DNA of 64,000 nucleotides from Lysobacter prati (lineage in GTDB: Bacteria > Pseudomonadota > Gammaproteobacteria > Xanthomonadales > Xanthomonadaceae), in the NCBI RefSeq assembly GCF_009765215.1, contig NZ_VLNV01000001.1:744001-808000 (forward strand), read 5' to 3'. This document shows, piece after piece, positions 46,081-55,026 of this stretch (the stretch's first letter is position 1; each line of letters opens with the position of its first letter). Made by a program: the position numbers and the translations under genes. The notes under the pieces were generated by a model, which worked only from the letters and a program-made list of their open reading frames with translations, made no database searches and was not told where the DNA came from.

Positions 46081-49000
46081 TCAGGCCGGCTCGACCTGGC
46101 CGTCGTCTTCCGACGCGACCTTGCCGCGGGTGCGACGGGCACGCTCGACGTAGTAGTCGTCGGCGCGGCGGTCCAGCAGGTCGTACACCACCGGGATCAC
46201 CAGCAGCGTCAGCAGCGTCGACACCAGCAGGCCACCGATCACGGTGATGGCCATCGGCGAGCGCACTTCCGCGCCCTCGCCCATCGCCAGCGCCAGCGGC
46301 AGGAAGCCGAACAGCGTGCACATCGTGGTCATGATGATCGGGCGCAGTCGCGAGCGGGCACCTTCGACCAGGGCCTCGCGCTTGGCCACGCCGGCCTCGC
46401 GCAGCTGGTTGACCTTGTCGACCAGGATGATCGCGTTCTTCACCACCAGGCCGACCAGCAGGATCAGGCCGATGAACACCACCACCGATACCGGCGAATT
46501 GGTCAGCAGCAACGCCAGCACCGCGCCGACCAGGGCCAGCGGGATGGTGAACAGGATCACGAACGGGTGCAGCAGCGACTCGAACTGCGAGGCCATCACC
46601 AGGTAGACCAGGAAGATCGCCAGGCCGAATGCGAACAGCAGCGAACGCACCGACTCGGCCAGCTCTTCACCCTGGCCGCCGATGTGCATGCCAACACCGG
46701 CGCCGAGCGGCTGCTTGGCGATCATGTCCTGCACTTCCTGCACGGCGGTACCGAGGTCGACGTCGCGCAGGTTGGCCGAGACGATCGCCACGCGCACCTG
46801 GTCGGCGCGGTGGATCTCGCTCGGGCCGGTCGTCGAGACGACGTCGGCCACCGCGTCCAGCGTCACCGGGCGGGTGCTGCCCGGGTTGACGATCAGGCGA
46901 CGGATGTTGTCGACCGAGGCGCGATCGGTTTCGCGGGCACGCACCAGCACATCGATCTTGCGGTCGCGGAAGCTGTAGCGCGTGGCGACGTCGCCGCGCA
47001 CCTTCTTCACGACCACGTCGGCGATCTGACGGGTGGTCAGGCCGAGCGCACCGGCACGGTCCTGGTCGAAGCGGATCTGGATCTCCGGGAACCCTTCCTC
47101 GACCGTCGACTTGACGTCGGCATAGTGAGGATTGGCGCGCAGCATCGCCGCCATGCGCTGGCCGGCGACCTGGATGCTCTCCAGGTCCTGCCCGCGCAGT
47201 TCGATTTCAAGCGGCGTGGAGAAGCTGAAAAGCTCCGGCCGGCTGAAGTCCACCTGCGCACCCGGATGCGACTTCATGGTCGTGCGCAGGCGATCGGTCT
47301 CGCGCGCTTCCACGTCCTTGCTGCCGCCATCAGCCATGACCACGGTCAGCTTGCCGATGTTCTCGCCGCTCTCGGTCGGATTGGCGTCCAATCGCGTACC
47401 GCTACCGCTGACGCCGTACAGCGTGCGGATGCCGTCGTCCTTGGCGTGCTTTTCCTGCAATTCACGAACCAGTGCGTCGGTCTCACGCAGCGGCGTTCCC
47501 GGCGGCAGCTTCACGGTCATCTCGAAGCGGTCCTGGGCCAGCTGCGGGATCAGGTCGGCACCCAGCAGCGGGACTGCGAGCAAGGTCAGGGCGAATGCCG
47601 CGCCGGCAAAGCCCAGCACCAGCCACGGCTTGCGCAGCGCGGTCGGCAACAGCTTCATGTAGCCGCGCTCGGCACGGCCGTACGGTGCCATCGCTATATC
47701 GCTTGCCTTGCGCATCACCGGACCGACGACCGCGACCAGGCCACGCCAGGCGCGCACGATGATCCAGGCAACACCGAAGGATGCACCGCGGGCGCCTACA
47801 CCGATACCGTGTTCGACGGCAGCGATCGGCTTCTGCAGCTTCGACGTCGGCTGCCAGCGCGGATGCGGCGCCTCTTCCGGGAACGCCATCGGCGGCCGCC
47901 CCTTGAGCGCGCTGAGCATCGGGATCAGCGTCATCGACACGATCAGCGAGATGCCGATCGCGAGGGCGACCGTCAAGGCCTGGTCACGGAACAGCTGGCC
48001 GGCGATGCCCTGCACGAACACCAGCGGCAGGAACACCGCGATGGTGGTCAGGGTGGAGGCAACCACCGCCATGCTCACCTCGCGGGTGCCGGCGATGGCG
48101 GCCTCGAGGACTCCGAGCCCTCGTTCTCGGGCTTTGGCGATGCTTTCCAGCACGACGATCGAGTCGTCCACCACCAGGCCGGTGGCCAGTGCCAGGCCGC
48201 CGAGCGACATCACGTTGAGGCTCAGGCCCAGCTGGCCCATGAAGAAGAACGTCGCGATGATCGACACCGGCAGCGACAGGCCAATGACGAACGTGCTCCA
48301 GCCATCGCGCAGGAACAGGAAGATGATCAGCACGGCCAGCATGCCGCCGATCACCGCGTCCTTCTTGACGTCGCTGATGGCATGGCGGATGAACTGCGAC
48401 TGGTCGTCGGTCGTGGTCAATTCCACGTCCGGCGGAATGTGTTCCTTGATCTCTGCCAGGCGCTTGGTGATCGCGTCGGCGGTGGCAACGGTATTGGCGT
48501 CGCCCTCCTTGTAGATCGCCAGCTCGACCGCTTCCTTGCCGGCCAGGCGGATGATTGCCTCGCGTTCCTTGTAGCCCTGACGGACTTCGGCGATGTCCTT
48601 CAGGCGCACGGGCATCCCGCCGGCCACCGTGCCACCGCCGGCGGAATTGGCGCTCTGCACGGAGGCCGCAGCCGCCATGGCTTCGGCAGAACCGGTCTGC
48701 GCCGCGATCGCTGCCATCTGCGCAGCCGCGCTGGCAGCTGCGTTGTCGCCACCACTGCGGGTGGTGACCAGCATTTCGCGGATCTCCGGCACGCTGGCGA
48801 ACTGGTTCACCGTGCGCACCAGGTAGCGCTGCGAACCTTCCTCCAGGCGGCCGCCGGAGATGTTGATGTTCTCCTGCTGCAGGCGCTGGATGACGTTGTC
48901 GATCGGCAGGTTCAGCTGCGCCAGCTTCTGCTGGTCGATGTCGACCTGGATCTCGTCTTCGAGACCACCGCCGACCTTGACCGCGGCGACGCCATCGACC

Positions 49001-49551
49001 GGCTCGAGCTTCTTCTTCAGATCGTCATCGGCATAGCGGCGCAGCCCGGTGAGCTGGCGCATGGCTTCGGTGTCATTGCTCGCAGCGGTCTTGGACGACA
49101 GCGCGATGCGAAGAATCGGTTCGGTCGACGGATTGAAGCGCAACAGCACCGGGGCCTTGGCCTCCAGCGGCAATTGCAGGACTTCCATCTTGTCGCGCAC
49201 TTCGAGGCTGGCCTGGTCCATGTCGGTACCCCAGGCGAACTCGAGCACGACGTCGCTCTGGCCGGTGCGGGAGACCGACTTGAGCTTGCGCAGGCCCTTG
49301 ACCACGCCGACGGCCTCTTCGACCGGCTCGCTGATCAGGGTCTCGATTTCCGACGGTGCCGCACCTGTGTATTCGGTACGCACCGTGAGGGTCGGGTAAC
49401 TCAGGTCGGGCAGCAGATTGACCTTGAGGTCGCTCAGCGCGATGAATCCGAACATCACGAAGGTGAGGGTCACCATCATCACCGTGACCCGGCGACGCGT
49501 GGAGAACTCGACCAGATTGAAGCCGGATGATTCGTTCGCAGGTTGCGTCAC
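46081..49551 (-). CDS. RND efflux permease, first of pair (with Ala-rich insert)
   Basis: Of the same family, 1156 residues, longer than the usual 1030-1050. It has TM1 VTVMMVTLTFVMFGFIALSD, TM4 ATGLVVDDSIVVLESI (both Asp kept) and TM10 LVGLVVKNAIILVDKV (Lys kept). The extra length includes an Ala/Ser-rich insert at about residues 262-312 in the first periplasmic domain (AAASAAAQMAAIAAQTGSAE is part) and a longer loop after TM6. The GTG start at 49551 has GGAG upstream. It follows the adaptor gene by 18 bases. Confidence 0.94.
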   Translation of the reverse strand: MTQPANESSGFNLVEFSTRRRVTVMMVTLTFVMFGFIALSDLKVNLLPDLSYPTLTVRTEYTGAAPSEIETLISEPVEEAVGVVKGLRKLKSVSRTGQSDVVLEFAWGTDMDQASLEVRDKMEVLQLPLEAKAPVLLRFNPSTEPILRIALSSKTAASNDTEAMRQLTGLRRYADDDLKKKLEPVDGVAAVKVGGGLEDEIQVDIDQQKLAQLNLPIDNVIQRLQQENINISGGRLEEGSQRYLVRTVNQFASVPEIREMLVTTRSGGDNAAASAAAQMAAIAAQTGSAEAMAAAASVQSANSAGGGTVAGGMPVRLKDIAEVRQGYKEREAIIRLAGKEAVELAIYKEGDANTVATADAITKRLAEIKEHIPPDVELTTTDDQSQFIRHAISDVKKDAVIGGMLAVLIIFLFLRDGWSTFVIGLSLPVSIIATFFFMGQLGLSLNVMSLGGLALATGLVVDDSIVVLESIAKARERGLGVLEAAIAGTREVSMAVVASTLTTIAVFLPLVFVQGIAGQLFRDQALTVALAIGISLIVSMTLIPMLSALKGRPPMAFPEEAPHPRWQPTSKLQKPIAAVEHGIGVGARGASFGVAWIIVRAWRGLVAVVGPVMRKASDIAMAPYGRAERGYMKLLPTALRKPWLVLGFAGAAFALTLLAVPLLGADLIPQLAQDRFEMTVKLPPGTPLRETDALVRELQEKHAKDDGIRTLYGVSGSGTRLDANPTESGENIGKLTVVMADGGSKDVEARETDRLRTTMKSHPGAQVDFSRPELFSFSTPLEIELRGQDLESIQVAGQRMAAMLRANPHYADVKSTVEEGFPEIQIRFDQDRAGALGLTTRQIADVVVKKVRGDVATRYSFRDRKIDVLVRARETDRASVDNIRRLIVNPGSTRPVTLDAVADVVSTTGPSEIHRADQVRVAIVSANLRDVDLGTAVQEVQDMIAKQPLGAGVGMHIGGQGEELAESVRSLLFAFGLAIFLVYLVMASQFESLLHPFVILFTIPLALVGAVLALLLTNSPVSVVVFIGLILLVGLVVKNAIILVDKVNQLREAGVAKREALVEGARSRLRPIIMTTMCTLFGFLPLALAMGEGAEVRSPMAITVIGGLLVSTLLTLLVIPVVYDLLDRRADDYYVERARRTRGKVASEDDGQVEPA

Positions 49552-49569
49552 GTTCGCTCTCCGCGATGA

Positions 49570-50709
49570 TTACTGCTTCTTGGCTTCGGTTTTGGCAGCG
49601 GCGACCTTCTTGGCCGGCTGGCCCAGCACCTGCACGACGGTGCCGTCGCGCAGCGCGGTCTTGCCGGCGACCACGACCTGGTCACCCACCTTCACGCCGG
49701 TGCGGATTTCCGCCCAGGAACCGTCCATGTAGCCCAGCTTGACCGGCACGCGCGTGGTCTTGTCACCGTTGACGACGAACACCGCCGGGTCACCGTCGTC
49801 CTCGAGCAGGGCCACACGCGGGACGACGAGGGCGTCGGCGCGCTGGTCGTAGTCGATCTTGATGCGGCCGAACATGCCCGGCTGCAGCACCCCGCCGCCT
49901 GCAAACGCGCAGACCACGCGGAAGGTGCCGCTGCCGGAGTCCACCACCGGCGCGACGCGGTCGACGGTGCCGGTGAAGACCTTGCCGGGCAGCGCGTCGA
50001 CCTGCATCTGCACCGGCAGGCCGGCCTTGAGCGTAGCGAGCTCGCGCTCGGGCACGTTGAGGGTGGCTTCCAGGCGCGAGGTATCGACGATGCGGAAGAT
50101 CGGGGTGTTGATCTGGACGAAGTTGCCGGTCTTGATCGAGCGCGACGCGATCACGCCGGAGATCGGCGCTTCCACGTTCGCGTAGGACAGTTCCAGATTG
50201 GCCATGCGGTTGGCCGCGCGAGCCTCTTCGAGGTCGAAGCGCAGCTGGTCGTTGTCGTTGGCGCTGAGCAGCTTCTGCTCGGCCATCTGCTTGCCGCGGG
50301 AATAGTTGGCCTCGAGCTTGCGCATGCGGGCGTCGGTCTGGGCGACCTGCTGCTGCGAGCGGGCGGCATCCAGTCGTACCAGGGTCTGGCCGGCGCGGAT
50401 CTGCTGGCCTTCCTCGACCAGCACATTCAGTGCCACGCCGGAGGTCTTGGCCACCACCTGCGCCTCGGCCACCGGCTCCAGGGCCGCCGTGCCGGTATAG
50501 CTGGCCGCGACCGCACGGCGCGAGGCCTTGGCGACCTCGACCGGAACGGCTTCCGGACCCTTCTCGCCCTCTTTGGCCTGGGCTTCTCCAGGGCCGCCAC
50601 CGCCCTTGCAGGAGGCCAGCAGCAGGGCGCTCGACAGGGCCAGGCAGGGCAGCAGGAGGCCAGCGGCGCGGGCAAAACCACGGCTGCGATTTCGGGAGAG
50701 ATGACGCAT
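49570..50709 (-). CDS. RND efflux periplasmic adaptor lipoprotein
   Basis: Membrane-fusion protein joining the permease to an outer-membrane channel. The 379 residues have lipobox LLASC (Cys about 34), beta-barrel and lipoyl half-motifs (AQVVAKTSGVALNVLVEEGQ, YANVEAPISGVIASRSIKTG), a coiled-coil hairpin (ARMRKLEANYSRGKQMAEQK) and a membrane-proximal domain. A Lys/Ala tail ends it. The ATG at 50709 is chosen over 21 upstream codons. It is first in the adaptor-permease-permease operon. Confidence 0.93.
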   Translation of the reverse strand: MRHLSRNRSRGFARAAGLLLPCLALSSALLLASCKGGGGPGEAQAKEGEKGPEAVPVEVAKASRRAVAASYTGTAALEPVAEAQVVAKTSGVALNVLVEEGQQIRAGQTLVRLDAARSQQQVAQTDARMRKLEANYSRGKQMAEQKLLSANDNDQLRFDLEEARAANRMANLELSYANVEAPISGVIASRSIKTGNFVQINTPIFRIVDTSRLEATLNVPERELATLKAGLPVQMQVDALPGKVFTGTVDRVAPVVDSGSGTFRVVCAFAGGGVLQPGMFGRIKIDYDQRADALVVPRVALLEDDGDPAVFVVNGDKTTRVPVKLGYMDGSWAEIRTGVKVGDQVVVAGKTALRDGTVVQVLGQPAKKVAAAKTEAKKQ

Positions 50710-51006
50710 GAATTGAACCCCAATGTGGCTGTTTACCGGACCGTATGCCGGTGTTGTAGATAGGTATATCACCTGCCCCGTTCACCAACATCCGCCGAAG
50801 GTCATGGTGACTGGAGCCATGTCGCGGGCGGAACCCTAAGGAGAGTTCTCGTCGGCCGCAACAACCATCGATGCAAAATGGCACCGCTTCGTTGCATCGA
50901 TATCGCAGGCTATACTTGCGCACTTATGCGCGGCCCTTCCGACGAACGGCCACGCGCAGCCAGCTTCAGAACCTTTCGCTAGCCATTCGAGATTGCGGAC
51001 TACGAC
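50710..51006. promoter_or_regulatory. Divergent gap between efflux and cytochrome genes
   Basis: 297 bases without a gene. Near the adaptor gene is an imperfect inverted repeat ACCGG...CCGGT (50735-50752), a possible operator. Toward the cytochrome gene is TATACT (50911-50916), a plausible -10 box. No strong -35 box is visible for either. Confidence 0.45.
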
Positions 51007-51390
51007 ATGATGCGACCGCTGATGATCGCCGCCTGCTTCCTGCTGACCACCGCTGCGTCCATCGCATCGGCCCAGGAAACCCAGGCCCCCGCCGCTGCCC
51101 CGGCCGCTGCCACCGCAACCACGGCACCCGCCGTTGTGAAGGGTGACGCTGCCCGGGGGCACCAGCTGACCTACACCTGCCAGGGTTGCCACGGCATCAC
51201 CGGCTACAAGAACGCCTACCCGAACTTCCACGTGCCCAAGATCGGCGGGCAGTCGGCGGAGTACCTGGTCAACGCGTTGAACGAATACAAGAAGGGCGAG
51301 CGCAAGCACCCGACGATGCAGGCCCAGTCGGAGAGCTTCTCCGACCAGGACATCGCCGACATCGCCGCCTTCCTTTCGTCCCTGAAGTGA
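51007..51390 (+). CDS. Periplasmic class I cytochrome c
   Basis: The 127-residue protein has a signal peptide (ACFLLTTAASIASAQ), an Ala/Pro linker and one heme site CQGCH (residues about 59-63). The distal Met ligand is probably in HPTMQAQSESF. It ends IADIAAFLSSL. It resembles one half of a cytochrome c4. A second monoheme cytochrome gene starts 11 bases after its stop. Predicted electron carrier to a terminal oxidase. Confidence 0.92.
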   Translation: MMRPLMIAACFLLTTAASIASAQETQAPAAAPAAATATTAPAVVKGDAARGHQLTYTCQGCHGITGYKNAYPNFHVPKIGGQSAEYLVNALNEYKKGERKHPTMQAQSESFSDQDIADIAAFLSSLK

Positions 51391-51401
51391 GTGAGCAGAC
51401 C

Positions 51402-51836
51402 ATGACGAACAAGATCCTCGCCATTGCACTGCTCGCTTCGCTCGCGGTGGTCGGCTGCTCCAGCTCCGACACCCCGGCCGAGCATTCCGCCGCCGACCGC
51501 GGCGAAGGCCACACCACCTCCTCCGCCGGCCTGCCGGAAGGCCACATCGCCGCTGGCGAGCAACTGGCCGGCACCAAGGGCAAGGCCACCGGCCAGTCCT
51601 GCGTCGACTGCCACGGTGCCGAAGGCAATGCCCCGATCGACGGGACTTACCCGAAGCTCGCCGGCCAGTACTACGACTACATCGCCCACGCCCTGCAGGC
51701 GTACCGCGACGGCGACCGCCAGCACCCGCTGATGTCGAGCCAGGCCAAGGACCTGACCGACCAGCAGATCGCCGATCTGGCCGCCTACTTCGGCTCGCGC
51801 CAGAGCAACTTGCGCGACCTGCACAACGCACACTGA
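51402..51836 (+). CDS. Cytochrome c lipoprotein
   Basis: The 144-residue protein has a lipoprotein signal ending AVVGC (Cys about 19), a Ser/His-rich linker, one heme motif CVDCH and the probable Met ligand in HPLMSSQAKDL. Its C-terminal half repeats the plan of the upstream cytochrome. The ATG at 51402 is preceded by GTGAGCAG. It is membrane-anchored, so it could hand electrons between the membrane and its soluble partner. Confidence 0.9.
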   Translation: MTNKILAIALLASLAVVGCSSSDTPAEHSAADRGEGHTTSSAGLPEGHIAAGEQLAGTKGKATGQSCVDCHGAEGNAPIDGTYPKLAGQYYDYIAHALQAYRDGDRQHPLMSSQAKDLTDQQIADLAAYFGSRQSNLRDLHNAH

Positions 51837-51855
51837 TCGCCTCGACGCGATTGCG

Positions 51856-51883
51856 AAAAAGCCCGCTTCGGCGGGCTTTTTTT
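51856..51883 (+). terminator. Terminator after the cytochrome pair
   Basis: AAAAAGCCCGC, TTCG, GCGGGCTTTTTTT: strong stem with a seven-base T-tract, 20 bases after the cytochrome lipoprotein stop. The remaining bases to 52099 show no gene. Confidence 0.95.
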
Positions 51884-52099
51884 GTGGTTCTCAGCGGTCA
51901 GCGAAGACCAGGCAATGAATGGCCGAAGCGTCGTCCGCCGGGTCGGGAATTGCGCAGCAGTGGGCCATGGATGGCCCACGCCCCGCCTTCGGACAGGATG
52001 TCCGACGAAGGGGCGGAGCAATCCCCGGTCCGGCGGACGACGCCGCTCCGCAGACGCAATCGCAATCGCAGCGAAACCACAGCGGTCCCGCTGTCGTCC

Positions 52100-53908
52100 T
52101 CAGCCACCCGCCGGCTTCACCGAGCCATTGTCTTCCTGCAACGCCGGCTTGAACGGTATCGCTGGCGGCGGTCGCGCGCCGGCAGGCTGGTCGTTGAGAT
52201 TGGGATCGCTGATGCCGCAACCGCCGCCGAGGCTCAACATCGAGATCACGCACTCGATGCTCTTGCCGGTGCCCGGGATCGGAATCGCCACCTTCCTCAC
52301 GCCCCTGCGCACCCATTCGGCGAGCAGGGACTCGTTGGGAACCCAATACTTGTCAAAGCTCGTCGGCTCGAAATCGTTCGGCTTGCGACGCAGCCATGTG
52401 CCGGCACGGTCGAGGTCCTTGATCTCCTCGGTGATCGTGCCCGGCGGCTGCCCCGGCGAGGCCGAACCGGGCGCATCGGCGATCCGCACGCTGCCGTCGC
52501 TGTTGTAGAGCCCGGGCTCCTGGCCGCGCTGGCCTCCGGGACGATTGCGGGTCGAATCGCCCCAATCGTCGCCACGGGTCGGCGTCGACCAGGTTCCAGG
52601 AGCAGGTGCCGGCTTGGGTCCGGCTCCAGCGCCGGCCACCGGCTGCGTGCCACTCCCGGCCGGCGCGGCCGGACGCGCCTGCGTGGAACCGGGCGTACCT
52701 GCGGCAGGCGCGGGCGAAGTGCTGGCGGCGGCAGTCGACGTCGCCGGGCTGGTGGCCGGTGCCGTCGCCGCGGTGCTGGCGGCAGGTGCGCTGGCTGCAG
52801 GCGCGGGCGATGGTGCCGGTGCGGCGGAAGCCGGTGACGGAGGAGCGGGCGTTGGCGGGGTCGGAATCTCGGCCGTGCGAATGGTGGGGGCGGTCGAACG
52901 CACATCCGGCACAGGCACTGCCGGCGTCGGCAGTGTCCGCACCGGAGAAGGTGGCAGTTGCACAGGCACCGGCACGTCGCGAACGGCGACTTCGCGCTGA
53001 CGCTCTTCTATTGAAGGTGCGGTGACCTCGCGCGGCGTGATGTTCGGACGGATCGGCTGCACCGGCTCGGCCACCTCCGCCGTGCGCACCGTGGGCGTCG
53101 CCGTGCTCAGCTCCGGAGCCGCCACTACCGCCTCCGGCGGGCGGCGGCGGGTCGGCGGCAGAACGAATACGGTCGGTTCGCTCGGCGTCGGCTCGCTGAC
53201 CACCACAGGCTGCTCGATGGTCGGCGCCGGCGGCGGCAATTGCGGTTCGGGGACTTCGCGCTGGGCGACTTCCGGGATCGGTGCGTCCACGGTTGGCGCC
53301 GGCGTCGCGACCTCGGGCGGACTGGGCTGTGCGGGCGGCGCGCTCGCTGCGCTTTCCTGGGCTGGTGCGGCAGCGGCTTGCTGCGGTTGCGGCTGGGCTT
53401 GCTGCTGTTGCTGCTGGCCCGGCTCGCCAGGACCGCCACCGGGTTCCTTCGGCGTGCCCTTGCCGACGTATTCGATCATGGTCACTTCTTCGCCCTGCGG
53501 CTGCAGTGCGCTGGCGGCCATGAAGCGCAGGTACATCAAATAGAGCAGCATCGCCGCGAAGAACACATGCCAGAGCACCGTGAAAACGGTGGCGAACCAG
53601 TGCACGCGCCGATCGACGCGGTCCTGCTTCACATCGCCTTGCCAGTCCTGCCGCCACAGCGTGGCAAAAGACTGCCAGCGAGTCAGATCGCCAATTCGCT
53701 TTGGCGGCGGCACGGCCAGCGGCCGCGCAAGGAACACCGCGATGAAGGCTTCCGCGGTTGCACCACGGACCGCACCGATGCGCTCATGCAGGCTCGCGAA
53801 CCAGGCTTGCCAGCCCGGCGGAAACTCACCGGGCGCGCGTCGCAGATGCGGCGAAATCAGCTGCAGCCTTCGCTGCAGGGCGTGGATCAGTTCGGCGGCG
53901 GAGAACAT
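52100..53908 (-). CDS. Proline/alanine-rich transmembrane repetitive protein
   Basis: A 602-residue protein of unknown function resembling proteins named 'transmembrane repetitive protein' in Xanthomonas. The N-terminal basic cytosolic region (about 1-105) is followed by one membrane helix at about 106-128 (TVFTVLWHVFFAAMLLYLMY). A long Pro/Ala/Gln/Thr linker (about 150-480) has Gln runs and repeated PT/AP units. A conserved-looking C-terminal domain (about 500-602) follows, with Trp-rich GTWLRRKPNDFEP, WVPNESLLAEWVRRGVRK and a disulfide-like ECVISMLSLGGGCG. The plan is TonB-like, but the C-terminal domain is not the TonB fold I recognise. It begins 19 bases after nfuA. Confidence 0.8.
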   Translation of the reverse strand: MFSAAELIHALQRRLQLISPHLRRAPGEFPPGWQAWFASLHERIGAVRGATAEAFIAVFLARPLAVPPPKRIGDLTRWQSFATLWRQDWQGDVKQDRVDRRVHWFATVFTVLWHVFFAAMLLYLMYLRFMAASALQPQGEEVTMIEYVGKGTPKEPGGGPGEPGQQQQQQAQPQPQQAAAAPAQESAASAPPAQPSPPEVATPAPTVDAPIPEVAQREVPEPQLPPPAPTIEQPVVVSEPTPSEPTVFVLPPTRRRPPEAVVAAPELSTATPTVRTAEVAEPVQPIRPNITPREVTAPSIEERQREVAVRDVPVPVQLPPSPVRTLPTPAVPVPDVRSTAPTIRTAEIPTPPTPAPPSPASAAPAPSPAPAASAPAASTAATAPATSPATSTAAASTSPAPAAGTPGSTQARPAAPAGSGTQPVAGAGAGPKPAPAPGTWSTPTRGDDWGDSTRNRPGGQRGQEPGLYNSDGSVRIADAPGSASPGQPPGTITEEIKDLDRAGTWLRRKPNDFEPTSFDKYWVPNESLLAEWVRRGVRKVAIPIPGTGKSIECVISMLSLGGGCGISDPNLNDQPAGARPPPAIPFKPALQEDNGSVKPAGG

Positions 53909-53927
53909 CTACGTCGCCGCGCCCTGC

Positions 53928-54524
53928 TCAGGCCGCCGAATCGCGGCGGATGTAAGGTGCGTCGCCGGTCTCGTGATCGGTGGCGTCACGAACGGCCGTC
54001 ACTCCGGGCACCTTGGTCATCAGCGTTTTCTCGATGCCCTGCTTCAGGGTCACGTCGGCCATGCCGCAGCCGTGGCAGCCGCCACCGAAGCGCAGCACGA
54101 CCACGCCCTGGGCGGTGACTTCCTGCACCGCGACGTTGCCGCGATGGGACGCGAGCTGCGGGTTGATCTCGTGCTCGACGATCCAGTGCACACGCTCGAC
54201 CAGCGAGGCCGACTCGGCCGGCTCCTCGCCCTTGATCTTGGGCGCGCGGATCTGCAGCTGGCCGCCGGTGGCCTGGGTCTCGTAGTCGATCTGGGCGCCG
54301 TCCAGGTACTTCACGCTGGCGGCGTCGAGCCACACCGTGAAGCCTTCGCAGTCCACCGCCCACTCGTCACCCTGAAGGTCGCCGGGCTCGGCGAACTCCA
54401 GGCGCACGTCCGCGCGCGGTGTGCCGGCGTGGACCGCCGACAGTCGCACGCCCAGCCCCGGCAGGGCCTCGCGCTCGATCAGCTTGAGGAAGTGGCGCTG
54501 GGCGGATTCGGAAATGTTGATCAT
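53928..54524 (-). CDS. nfuA: Iron-sulfur cluster carrier NfuA
   Basis: Delivers [4Fe-4S] clusters to target enzymes. The 198 residues have an N-terminal A-type-like domain (degenerate, without its cysteines) and a C-terminal Nfu domain with [17 protein letters not shown], cysteines near 150 and 153 as in E. coli (149, 152). It starts [15 protein letters not shown] (54524). A large extension (to 55034) in the open frame is not coding. It leads into the transmembrane repetitive protein. Confidence 0.95.
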   Translation of the reverse strand: MINISESAQRHFLKLIEREALPGLGVRLSAVHAGTPRADVRLEFAEPGDLQGDEWAVDCEGFTVWLDAASVKYLDGAQIDYETQATGGQLQIRAPKIKGEEPAESASLVERVHWIVEHEINPQLASHRGNVAVQEVTAQGVVVLRFGGGCHGCGMADVTLKQGIEKTLMTKVPGVTAVRDATDHETGDAPYIRRDSAA

Positions 54525-54632
54525 GGGGGCTATTCTACCGGGGTCCGCGCAGCACGATGGTGCGCCCCCTTGGAATGACCGCCGACGATGGCATCTGTTC
54601 AGTCGGCGGGCCGCGTAAAGGAATCCTAGCCG

Positions 54633-54974
54633 ATGAACGACCTCGTCCCCCTCGCCCAGGCCCACTGCCTCGCCCGCCGTGGCAGCGAGCACCGGCTCAG
54701 TGAAGCTCGCATCCGCGAACTGCTGCCGCAGGTTTCGGGATGGGAACTGGTCGAGGACGGGCATGCGCTCACCAGGACCTACTTGTTCGGCAATTACTAC
54801 GAAACCATGGCGTTCGTGAACGCGCTGGCATTCATGGCCCACCGCGAGGACCACCACCCCGACCTCGGCGTGCACTACAACCGCTGCGTCGTGCGCTATT
54901 CGACCCACGACGTCGGTGGCCTGAGCGAGAACGACTTCATCTGCGCGGCCAAGGCCGACACCCTGGCTGTCTGA
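54633..54974 (+). CDS. phhB: Pterin-4a-carbinolamine dehydratase
   Basis: Regenerates dihydropterin after phenylalanine hydroxylation. The 113 residues have the signature [20 protein letters not shown] (His pair and Asp) and [19 protein letters not shown] lies eight bases before the ATG. phhA is not in the window. It precedes the TonB-C lipoprotein gene by 52 bases. Confidence 0.94.
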   Translation: MNDLVPLAQAHCLARRGSEHRLSEARIRELLPQVSGWELVEDGHALTRTYLFGNYYETMAFVNALAFMAHREDHHPDLGVHYNRCVVRYSTHDVGGLSENDFICAAKADTLAV

Positions 54975-55026
54975 TTTTGGCGGCTTTGCAGCGCCTGACC
55001 CATCCACATCGCCCGAGGCAGTCAGC

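Noticed and set aside
43311-46247. 978-residue open frame on the plus strand opposite an RND permease
   Set aside because: Composition is Ala/Arg/His/Asp-rich with no recognisable domain; it mirrors the codon bias of the real minus-strand permease in GC-rich DNA.
45934-49530. 1198-residue plus-strand frame opposite RND permease 1
   Set aside because: Antisense shadow of a well-matched permease; His/Arg/Gln-rich and without motifs.
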